In this document: positions 46,401-57,900 of the stretch, piece after piece | Layout of the letters: every line of letters begins with the position of its first letter | Position numbering within the stretch: the first letter of the stretch is position 1 | DNA from: Brasenia schreberi | Taxonomy: Eukaryota; Streptophyta; Magnoliopsida; Nymphaeales; Cabombaceae | Assembly (NCBI GenBank): GCA_036023115.1 | Contig: JAYKKT010000091.1 | Location: forward strand, 31,009,501 to 31,073,500 | Reading direction: 5' to 3' | DNA length: 64,000 nt | Position numbers and translations under genes: made by a program | The notes under the pieces: generated by a model | Seen by the model: only the letters and a program-made list of their open reading frames with translations | The model's database searches: none | Told to the model about the DNA's origin: nothing

Positions 46401-48901
46401 GATAAAATGAGAGAGTATCGTTTAAAATGGTTTGGACATATAGAAAGAAGATCAAAAGAAGAACCTGTAAGATGGTATGAAAAACTAAATTTAGAAAGTA
46501 TTAAAAGAGGTACTGAACGACCATAAAAGTGTTGGAAAGAATCAATAAAGAATGATCTAGCTTATTGTGAATTAACTGCTAACATTGCACATGATAGGGC
46601 TCTGTGGAAACAAAGAATCCATGTGGTCGATCCTGTCTAGTATGAGAAAAGGCTTAGTTGTTGTTGTTGTTGTTCTTGAACTAGGGAGCAACAATACATA
46701 ATTTTAAAATTGTGACCTTTGCCTTAACTTTATGTTATATGCAATGTATACCAAATCATGCAGTCGAGCATGCTTTAGTTTGTTTCTTTTTTTTGTGTGA
46801 ATGTGTTCGAAAAAGCTCAAATTTCACTTGCACTTACTCGAATTGCATGTTTTGCTCCATATACGTTGAGCAAACCTTAACAAGTTCAGTGCATCTACAC
46901 CAAACTCAGTCCACCATTCATCTTAAATAAAATACGATAATGATTAATAAGAAACACTCAAATCAATCAATTGATAACTTAAGTGAATATCAATACAATA
47001 ACAACAACTAAGCCTTTTCCCATACTAGACGGGGTCGACTACATGGATTCTTTATTTCCACAGATCCCTATCATGTGCCATGTTAGCAGTTAACTCCCAA
47101 TAAGCTAGATCATTCTTTATTGTTTCTTTCCAACACTTTTGTTGTCGTCCTGTACCTCTTTTAATACTTTCCAAATTTAGTTTTTCTAACCTTCTTATAG
47201 GTTCTTCTTTTGATCTTCTTTCTATATGTCCAAACCATCTTAAACGATGTTCTCTCATTTTATCCTCTATTGGTGCCACTCTAAAAAATTGACCCTAAGT
47301 ATTTAAAACTTTCCTTTTGGGGAATGCAATGTGTGCCAATTTTAATTTCCATGTCCTCTGAAGTAACCAAATGATCAAACTTACATTCCATATATTCTGT
47401 CTTTGTTCTACTAAGTCGGAGGCCTTTGCTTTCTAATGTTTCTCTCCATAGTTCCAATTTTCTATTAACTTTTTCCTTAGACTCCACTAATACAATGTCA
47501 TCTGCAAATAACATACACCAAGGTACTTCATCTTGAATATGTTTCGTTAACTCATCAATCACCATTATAAATAAGTATGGACTTAAAGTTGATCCTTGAT
47601 GTAACCCAATATTAACTTCAAAGAAGTCTGTCGTTCCTTCATGAGTCCTCACACATGTTTTTGCACCATCATACATGTCTCTTATAAGGTTAATATATGT
47701 CAATGGGATACCTCTTTTTTCTAAAGTTCTCCAAAGAACCTCCCTCGATACCCTATCATAAGCTTTTTCTAGATCAATAAATATCATGTGAAGGTCTTTC
47801 TTTTTTGCTCTAAAACGTTCCATAAGACGTCTCAAAAGGTGAATCGCTTCAATAGTAGATCTGCCTAGCATGAATCCAAATTGGTTTTCTGTTGTACTTG
47901 ATACTTGTCTTAACCTACGTTCTATAATTCTTTCCCATAATTTCATAGTATGACTCATTAACTTGATACCTCAATAATTCGCACAATTTTGAATGTCTCC
48001 CTTGTTCTTATATATGGGTATAAGTGTACTTGCTCTCCATTCCTTGGGCATCTTTTGGTTTTTCCATATTTCATTAAATAGTCTTGTGAGCCAAGTGATT
48101 CCTATTTCTCCTAGTATTTTCCAAACTTCTATAGGAATATTATTTGGTCCTACCGATTTACCACCCTTCATATGTTTAAGAGCCTCTTTGACTTCATTCT
48201 TTTGAATACGTCGATAGAAATTGTGGTTTATATACTTTTCTGACTTGGCTAAATCTCCTAAACTAATACTAACATCTTTATTTTCATTAAAAAGATTATA
48301 AAAATAGTTTTTCCATCTATTTCTTATATCATCGTTTGCCACTAAAAGTTTTTCATCCTTGTCTTTTATGCATCTAACATAATTAAGATCTTTAGTTTTC
48401 TTATCTCTAGCCCTAGCTATCCTAAAAATATCTCTTTCAACCTCTTTTGAGTTGAGTTTTTTATATAAGTCCTCCCAAATCTTAGCTTTTGCTTCACTAA
48501 CGTCCTTTTTCGCTTCCTTCTTTGCTTTCTTATAAGCTTCTAAAGTGAATATCAATAAAAAAATAAAATACTTGGTCGCATTTTAGAGCATAGTTGGATT
48601 GTAATTGGCCTTCCAAAATCTCGAAGACTATGTATACACTTGCTTAACTCTAAATGGATATTGCAACAAATAGATGAATCTTATACAAGGTTAGTTGCAT
48701 TTAATATACCCTTTTTCACTTCTTCGTCCTCTATCAAATTGAGAGAAAATGGAATAGAAGGGTTAAGAAAATATGCAATAGTATGCAAATGATGATGTAT
48801 TTGGTGGTTTCAACGTGCATGAATTATCTTCCAAACCTTTTTAAGAAGTGACTGCTTGCGGTCAAGGTTTACTTGTATTTCCAATTTGGCCTTATCCACA
48901 A

Positions 48902-48932
<31 letters not shown>

Positions 48933-51900
48933 AGACATCACATGTCTATCTTCACTGTCCACCATCCTCATTATCTTAACTAAAAGTACAATCATCCTAA
49001 AAATTTACTATAATTTTCTAAAAAATCAGCATTAAAATCATCTACCACAACAATTCCCTCCCTCTTTCTGGACCAACTAATAGAGACCCATTTATCATAT
49101 CCAAACATTTTTTCAATGTATTTTTTATGACAAGACTTTGTACAGTAATAAGTCTAATAACATTCATAGTAAATCTTGTCAATGAAGGACTAATCAATTC
49201 TCTTCTACCTGTATGAATTCACATCAAATGCAATACAAAAGAACGATTAAATAAACTTTGTGATATTTATGCATGCATCTATAGTCCCTCTTATTTCATC
49301 CATTATACTTAAATCTTCAAGCATTAAGTATGGGCAATGTGCAACACATGGACTCCATACTAAGGATGGATAGTTTGCCTCAAGCATCTTATCGGTTGCT
49401 CTAAAATTTACAACATTATCAGTAATGAATTGAACAACATTTGAAACACCTATATCCTCAACAACATTCTAAAAAATAAAGAGTAAATTATTTGCAGTTT
49501 TATCAATGTGAGACAAGTTGTATGATTTTAAATTGACCATCTGTCTAACCATCAACCATAATAGAACATCGTGTTTCCTCCCATGACTTCCTAAATTCAG
49601 AACTCCATACATTAACAATATCAACCTATTTCTCCAGTAATATAGCTCTCAAAGCATGATAAGTAGGTACTCTATGATTCGATCCCACACTGGCAATAGC
49701 ATCCATAATACTTTGAAATAAAAATGAGTTTACAATATTGAAAGGGAGACAATTTTTCATAAAAAAGTTCTGCACACTTCAAATCTACTTTCTGAATTAC
49801 CTCCTTTGAAGCCATAACTGATCTAATATTGTGCTGACTTTTAGAAGTTGTACGTGGGAGAAAAAATAAAGGCATCCCAATACCTCCCGTGGCTCCTCCT
49901 CTAGTACCCCTCGTAGGTGCTCTTACAATGGAACAAGAGTCAACTCCACTGCTACTACCACCAAAATCTATACTCTTTCTTTTTTCTCGCATTCTCCTCC
50001 CCTCTTGAACCGTTTTTTCTTGCATCTTAGCTACACTATGAAATTCATCACTATACATCATTTGAAAAGCATCTTCAAATGGTTGAGACATATCTCAACT
50101 ACCTATTTAATAGTATTTATGTCATCTCTCTCACATTTAATCTCTTCCTCTCCTTCAAAACCTCAAATACATACTCAATCTCGTATTTCACTGCTTCAAG
50201 AACCCGAGGACAAGCACTAGCATCCTTCTTGGTTCCCACAAGCTAGTGTTTCATATGAGAAATACCACCTTATTTTACTACATTATAAAACATGCACTTG
50301 TTCACAAGCCTCTTCCTTCGTATACCGAGATGTAATATTTTAATGCCGGATTGACCTGATTGGAAGCCATTAAGACGAGAGTGGATAATCAACAAAAAAA
50401 GGCTTTCTAGAGGTTAAGAATAATAGAATTTGTAAAACCCCCAGATTTTTCAAGTGAAGAATCGGGTAGAATGTAAAAGGAAAGAGATATGCCACTAATT
50501 TGACAAAAGTCCTAAAGATGGAGAGTTGGATTGGGTGAAAAACTTGAGAATCTTGTAAATAAACCATGAGATAAAAAAGAATAAGGATGAAAAATGATTT
50601 AGGAGCAAGAGAATGACATGAAAAAGGGTTTGGAAAGAAGCATAAGTGATTTTCGTAACTTTGGATTCTTGGATTTTATACCAAAAAATAAGTATTGACT
50701 CATACGATACGGATTGTATTATATGATATGACATGATACAACCTTATATCGTATGATACGATATGATAAATCACTTCTTCTTCTTTTGATAGGTGTGCCT
50801 ATATCGTATCATATTCTCGTACGATACACGATAAAATTATATGGTATCATACGATACAGTATGATTTTTACAATATTGGTTTCTACTACTAATTAGTGAA
50901 ATTAAATTCTTCTAGAATGAAGAATAACCACCGATATTAATTGTGCTATGAGGGGTCATTTGATCGTTGCTTGTCTACTTGTTTTTCTTATAACATATTT
51001 CCTTTGTTGTTTCTAAATCCCTTACGTGTTTTGGCTGGTTTTGTCTTGATTCTGATGAAATATCCTTGATACTGTACTGCTTCTAATCAATGGAAAAAGT
51101 TCAATGATAGGTTGGAGGATCGGTTGGGCTATCGCTCCTGCGACCATTGCATCTGCAATAAAAAATATTCATGTCAAGCTGACGGATTCAGCTCCTGCAC
51201 CATTTCAGGAGGCTGCTTTATCAGCTCTAAGAAGCCCTCCATCATATTTTGATGCCTTGAGAGCTGTAAGGTTCTTTTTTGTTTCAAGTTTTAAAATAAA
51301 TTTTCTTTTCTATTTCAAAGAGTTATAAGTGTTCTTTTCCTTCTTTCTAGAATTATCAGAAGAAAAGAGATTATGTTGTTGAGATGCTGTCTCAGGTGGG
51401 GTTCAAAGTCCAATTTAAACCACAGGGTTCTTTTTTCATATTCGCAGAGCTTCCTGAGAACTGCCCACTTTCTGATGTGAGTGCTGAAATAAAACAAATT
51501 TTTAAATGAAACATCTGCTGATTTTTTGATATGTAAATCATGTTTCTGGTTGTCCATTGCGACTAATTTTCGCTTAAAATCATTGAGATAGTTCAGATTT
51601 ATCCATCTACTTTTTCTCTTCAACCTTTGTTTACGATTCTTTAGTGTCGATATGTGGTTGTTAAACTCTCATAACCATAATGTGGTAACTTAAGCAAATC
51701 ACTCGCATATGCAAATTCATAGCTAGATACAACAACTACAACTAAGCCTTTTCCCATACTAGATGGGGTCGGCTACATGGATTCTTTGTTTCCACATAGC
51801 CCTATCATGTACCATGCTAGTAGTTAACTCAATATAAACTAGATCATTTTTTATAGTTTCTTTCTAACACTTTTGTGGTCGTCTTCTTTTTCTTTTAACA

Positions 51901-54900
51901 TTTTAACAATTTAATTTTCATATATTCTTACGAGAGCATAGATAATAAGATTCATATTGGTTCTTGGAATATCAAAACATTATCGGGTAAGCTAATGGAG
52001 GTGGTAGATACTATGATTCGGAGAAAGATTCATATTCTATGTTTACAAGAGACAAAATGGGTTGGAGAAAAAGCAAAGGAGATAGAGGGTACAAGTTTTA
52101 AATTATGGTACTCATGTAAAGAAAAGGCCCGAAACGGAGTTGGTATTATCATAAATAAAGATTTAAAGGAGAGTGTAGTAGACATACAATGATATGGTGA
52201 CCGAATCATGACGTTGAAATTAGTGTTAGGAGTAGAGATTTTGAATATAGTTTGTGCTTACGCACCCCAAGTAGGACTAGAAGATAGTATAAATACAGTT
52301 TTTTGGGAAGAGTTAGATAAGGTGTTTCAAAAGATTCCACAAAGGGAGATGATTTATTTAGGAGGAGATTTAAATGGACATGTCGGTAAAGAGGCATTAG
52401 GATATCAAGAGATTCATGGAAACTTTGGTTTTGGGGATATAAACGAGGAAGGTAGGGAGATTTTAAATTTTGCTGTCATTTGATCTCTTTATAGTCAATA
52501 CAATCTTCAAAAACGAGATGAACATTTAATTACTTATAAGAGTGGCTTATCACAAACACAAATTGATTACTTTATTTGTAGAAAAAAAGATAGAGCGTGT
52601 TGTAAAGATTGTAAGGTAATTCCAGGAGAAAGCTTAACCACCCAACATCGACTTTTAGTTATGGATTTACAAATAAAAAAAGTACAAAGAAGAAAAGAGT
52701 GCATCAAGCTATTCGGACTAAATGGTGGAACCTCAAAAGCGAGAAAGAAGATATATTTAAACAGAAAGTCCTTCAAGAAGATGTTTGGAATTATGTTGGC
52801 ACACCCTGTGATATGTGAAACAATATGGCTATACATATTAGGAAAGTGGCAAAAGATGTGTTAGGGGTATTTAAGGGAGGTGTACCGGCACAAAAAGAAG
52901 CTTGGTGGTGGAGTAAAGTAGTACAAAATAAAATCAAGGCAAAGAGGGCATGTTACAAATTACATTATACTAAGAAAACTAATAAAACTTTAGAAGCTTA
53001 TAAGAAAGCAAAGAAGAAAGCGAAAAAGGCCGTCAGTGAAGCAAAAGCTAAGATTTGGGATGACTTATATAAAAAACTCAACTCAAAAGAGGGTGAAAGA
53101 GATATTTTTAGGATAGCTAGGGCTAGAGATAAGAAAACTAAAGATCTTAATTATGTTAGATGCATAAAAGACGAGGACGAGGATGAAAAAATTCTAGTGG
53201 CAAATGATGATATAAGAAATAGATGGAAAAACTATTTTTATAATCTTTTTAATGAAAATAAAGATGCTAGTATTAGTTTAGGAGATTTAGCCAAGTCAGA
53301 AAAGTATATAAACCACAATTTCTACCAACGTATTCAAAAGAATGAAGTCAAAGAGGCTCTTAAACATATGAAGCATGGTAAATCGGTAGGACCAGATAAT
53401 ATTCCTATAGAAGTTTGGAAAATACTAGGAGAAATAGGAATCACTTGGCTCACAAGACTATTTAATGAAATATGGAAAAACCAAAAGATGCCCCAGGAAT
53501 GGAGAGCAAGTACACTTATACCCGTATATAAGAACAAGGGAGACATTCAAAATTGTGTGAATTATCGAGGTATCAAGTTAATGAGTCATACTATGAAATT
53601 ATGGGAAAGAATTATCGAACGTAGGTTAAGATAAGTATCAAGTACAACAAAGAACCAATTTGGATTTATGCAAGGTAGATCTACTATTAAAGCGATTCAC
53701 CTTTTGAGACGTCTTATGGAACATTTTAGAGCAAAAAAGAAAGACCTTCACATGATATTTAGTGATCTAGAAAAAGCTTATGATAGGGTACCGAGGGAGG
53801 TTCTTTGGAGAACTTTGGAAAAAAGAGGTATCCCATTGACATATATTAACCTTATAAGAGACATGTATGATGGTGCAAAAACATGTGTGAGGACTCATGA
53901 AGGAACGACAGACTTCTTTGAAGTTAATATTGGGTTACATCAAGGATCAACTTTAAGTCCATACTTATTTATAATGGTGATGGATGAGTTAACAAAACAT
54001 ATTCAAGATGAAGTACCTTGGTGTATGTTATTTGCAGATGACATTGTATTAGTGGAGGAGTCTAAGGAAAAAGTTAATAGAAAATTGGAACTATGGAGAG
54101 AAACATTAGAAAGCAAAGGCCTCCGACTTAGTAGAACAAAGACAGAATATATGGAATGTATGTTTGATCATTTGGCTACTTCAGAGGACATAGAAATTAA
54201 AATTGGCACACATTGCATTCCCCAAAAGGAAAGTTTTAAATACCTAGGGTCAATTTTTCAGAGTGATGGAAGAATTGATGGAGATGTTACACATAGAATT
54301 AATGCTGGTTGGTTAAAATGGAGAGGAGCATCATGTATTCTTTGTGATAAGAAGATACCATTAAAATTAAAAGGTAAATATTATAGAGCAGCAATTAGGC
54401 CTGCCATGTTTTATGGTTCTGAGTGTTGAGCAGTTAATCATCAACATGTACAAAAGATGTCTGTGACAGAAATGAAGATGTTGAGATGGATGAGTGGTCA
54501 TATAAGAAAAGACCATATACATAATGAGGTTATTAGAAACAAATTAGTAGTGACACCAATAGAGGATAAAATGAGAGAACATCGTTTAAGATGGTTTGGA
54601 CATATAGAAAGAAGATCAAAAGAAGAACCTGTAAGAAGGTTAGAAAAACTAAATTTGGAAAGTATTAAAAGAGGTAGAGGACGACCACAAAAGTGTTGGA
54701 AAGAAACAATAAAGAATGATCTAGCTTATTGGGAGTTAACTGCTAACATGGCACACGATAGGGATCTGTGGAAACAAAGAATCCATGTAGCCGACCCCGT
54801 CTAGTATGGGAAAAGGCTTAGTTGTTGTTGTTGTTGTTATATTCTTACGAGAGCATCTTTTTATCTTCTTTCTACATGTCCAAACCATCATAAACACTTT

Positions 54901-57900
54901 TTTCTCATTTTATCCTCTATCGGTGCTACTCCCAATTGATTTCTAATAACCTCATTATATATACGGTCTTTCCTTGTGTGACCACTCATCTATCTCAACA
55001 TCTTCATTTCTACATTGACATCTTTTGCACATGTTGATGATTAACTGCCCAACACTCAGAACCATAAAACATAAAAGGTCTAATTGTTGCTCCATAATAT
55101 TTACCTTTTAACTTTAATGGTACTTTCTTATCATATAGAATACATGATGTCCCTCTCCATTTTAACCAACCGTCGCGTAACATCTCCATCAATTTTTTCG
55201 TCACTTTGAAAAATTGATCCTAGGTATTTAAAACTTTTCTTGTGAGAGATGCATTGTATGTTAATCTTAATTTTTATATCCTCGGAAGTACCTAAATGAT
55301 CAAACTTACATTCCATATATTCAATCTTTGTTCTACTAAGTCGGAAGCCTTTACTTTCTAACATCTCTCTATAGTTCTAATTTCTTATTACTTTTCCCTT
55401 AGACTCATCCACTAACACAATATCATCTGCAAATAACATACACCAAGATACTTTATCTTGAATATGTTTTGTTAACTCATCAATGATAAATATAAATAAA
55501 TATAGGCTTAAGTTGATCCTTGATGTAACCCAATATTAACTTCAAAAGAGTCTATCATTCCTTTGTGAATCCTCAGATAAGTTTTTGCACCATCGTACAT
55601 ATCTCTTATAAGATTTATGTATGTTAATGAGATACCTCTCTTTTCCAAGGTTCTCTAAAGAACATCTCTTGACACCTTATAGCAAGCATTTTCTTAGATC
55701 AATGTGAAAGTTCTTTTTTTTTTGCTCTAAAATGTTCCATAAGATGTCTCAATAGGTGAATGCTTCAATAGTAGATATGCCTAGTATGAAACCAAATTGG
55801 TTCTTTATTGCACTTGATACTTATCTTTAACCTATGTTATCCTTTGATAATTCTTTTCTATAATTTCATAATATGGCTCATTAACTTGATACCTTGATAA
55901 TTCGAACAATTTTGAATCTCTCTTGTTATTATATATAGGTATAAGTGTACTCGCTCTCCATTCCCCGGGCATCTTTTGGATTCTTCATATTTCATTAAAT
56001 AGTCTTGTGAGCCAAGTGAGCACCCCTCCTAGGATTTTCCATATTTCTATAGTAATATTGTTTGGTCCTATAGATTTACCAGCTTTCATATATTTAAGAG
56101 TTTCTTTGATTTCATTCTTTTAAATACGCCGATAGAAATTATGGTTTATATACTTTTCTGATTTGACTAACTCTCCTTGCCTAATACTAATACCTGTATT
56201 TTCATTAATCCCTTTCACCTTCTTTTAAGTTAAGCTTTTTATCATGGTAACACTCCTGTTGTGCATAGAAGCCAAGTCAATTTACTATTGAAACAAACAT
56301 AGCTCAATCTAGGAAATAATGGGTTGTAGGAGCCATTCTATAGAGAAAGACTTTTCTCTATGCTCATGCTTATATCATGAGGTGCCTTCTCTAACATGGG
56401 CACAAGTCATTCTTGTTCATAATTCTAATTCCTCGACCGAGCTATGTTTATTTTGCTAATATTGATAGTTTGAAGAACGCTGTCTAGGTTATCAGTGGTG
56501 GGAGGAAGAAATTGAGTAGTGGTAGCATCCAATCCTCATGGATGAAAGGCTCTACTCTTAAAACTAGTTGATAGTTTGAAGAACGTTATCCAGGTTATTG
56601 GTTCCACTATGTAGTCCGAATAGCTCTATCTATTCTTCTTTCTCTACCTTTTTACCTCTAAATCCATTACTAAAAGTCGATGTTGAGTAGTTAAACTTTC
56701 TCCTCAAATTACCTTGCAATCTTTATAACACGATCTATCTTTTCTCCTACAAAAAAAATAATCAATTTGTGTTTGTGATAAGCCACTCTTATAAGTAATT
56801 AAATGTTCATCTCGTTTTTTGAAAATTGTATTTGCTATAAAGATATCAAAAGCCATAGCAAAATTTAAAATCTCTCTACCCTCCTCATTTATATCCTTAA
56901 AACCATTTTCATGAATACTTTGATATCCTATTACATCTTTACCGACATTTCCATTTAAGTCTTCTCTTAAACAAATCATCTCCCTTTGGAATTCTTTGAA
57001 TTACCTTATCTAACTCATGCCAAAAAGCCTTCTTTATACTATCTTCTAATCCTACTTGGGGTGCATAAGTATGAACTATATTCAAAACCTCTACTCCTAA
57101 CACTATTTTCACCATCATAACTCGGTCACCATATGGTCGTATGTCTACTACATTATCTTTTAAATCTTTATTTATAATAATACCAACTACATTTTGAGCC
57201 TTTTCATTTCCTTAATACCATAATTTAAAACTTGTATTCTCAATTTGCTTTTGCTTTTTCTCCAACCCACTTTGTCTCTTGTAAACATAAAATGTGAATC
57301 TTTCTCTAAATCATAGTATCTACCATCTCCATTAATTTACCAGTCAATGTTTCAATATTCCAAGTACCAATGCAAATCTTATTATCTAAGATAAGCTTCC
57401 TTACCCCTACATCCGTCTATTTTGAAAATGGAGAGACCCTTGTTATAACTTTTTCATTCCATTCGGGCAATAATGTAACGGGACTAACTTGTTTGCCCAC
57501 ACCCGTCCATGATGTGTGAAGCCTCTGTACACTTGATTCACTATATTTGGACGAAGATATAGAGACCCTTGTTTACTTTTCACAGCATTCGAGCTCTATA
57601 GTGCATTGCTAAGAGAGAACGCCTCACCACAATATTCATAATTTGTAGAATCCATGGTAGATAAGTCCAACAAAATTTTACGCTGACTGTCGAAAGCCTA
57701 ATGCAACCCTCCTTTATCCGGGCTTGGGACCAGTTACGCAAAGGTGATCCCTTACATGAGCAGTGTTAAATTCATAGAGGCAGCGACTCTAATATCTTGC
57801 TGAATTCTGTGAAGTCACATAAGAGCTTTGATGAGTCATCACATTTCTTGCCTTTTGACAATCAAGGAACTATGGTTTCAATTACATAAAGCAATCTGAA

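Larger units (their letters stand above)
45070..50340 (-). pseudogene. hAT transposase pseudogene (BED, DUF659-like, hATC)
   Basis: Minus-strand pieces come in the right order. About 50310-50150 is a BED zinc finger ([28 protein letters not shown]). 50091-49672 is a 139-codon open linker with [12 protein letters not shown] and a Gly/Arg-rich run. About 49620-49500 has [20 protein letters not shown], the DUF659-like start of the catalytic RNase H-fold. About 48880-48560 has [24 protein letters not shown] text and [14 protein letters not shown]. 46925-46715 is the hATC dimerisation domain ([51 protein letters not shown]). 45294-45070 is an acidic tail. Stops, frameshifts and two insertions make it non-functional. 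Confidence 0.85.
44651..50878 (-). mobile_element. hAT transposon in intron 6, interrupted twice
   Basis: A 6228-bp element has a perfect 8-bp target duplication GTTTCTAC (44643-44650 and 50879-50886). Its inverted ends begin CAATGTTGTAAAAAGC and CAATATTGTAAAAATC. Within 180 bp of the right end there are many copies of TCGTATGATACGATA-like palindromes, and the left end has CGTATCGGTGCC/GGCACCGATA. These are typical subterminal transposase-binding repeats of hAT elements. It carries a broken transposase gene on the minus strand and two later RTE insertions (45436-46674 and 46996-48542). Without them it is about 3.4 kb, a normal autonomous length. Confidence 0.9.
51940..54837 (+). mobile_element. 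RTE-like retrotransposon (copy C), youngest copy, inserted in copy B
   Basis: A 2898-bp insertion has a perfect 19-bp target duplication TATATTCTTACGAGAGCAT (51921-51939 and 54838-54856). It lacks the leader and starts just before the endonuclease. It ends with GCCGACCCCGTCTAGTATGGGAAAAGGCTTAG and (TTG)n. It carries the best-preserved coding of the family here, with only a few stops and frameshifts. Confidence 0.93.
51723..57767 (-). mobile_element. Near full-length antisense RTE (copy B) in intron 8, interrupted
   Basis: AAATTCATAG at 51713-51722 and 57768-57777 is the probable (degenerate) target duplication. The element starts on the plus strand with the reversed 3' tail (CTAAGCCTTTTCCCATACTAGATGGGG, about 51743). 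It is broken at 51939 by copy C and resumes at 54857. It then runs through reversed RT and endonuclease coding (for example minus 56979-56704: [20 protein letters not shown]) to the 5' leader at about 57400-57767. Without copy C it is about 3.1 kb. Many stops show that it is older than copy C. Confidence 0.85.

Noticed and set aside
47993..48205. 70-codon plus-strand frame recurring as minus-strand shadows at 53334-53546
   Set aside because: It is the antisense of the RTE reverse transcriptase, preserved because the sense strand is coding.
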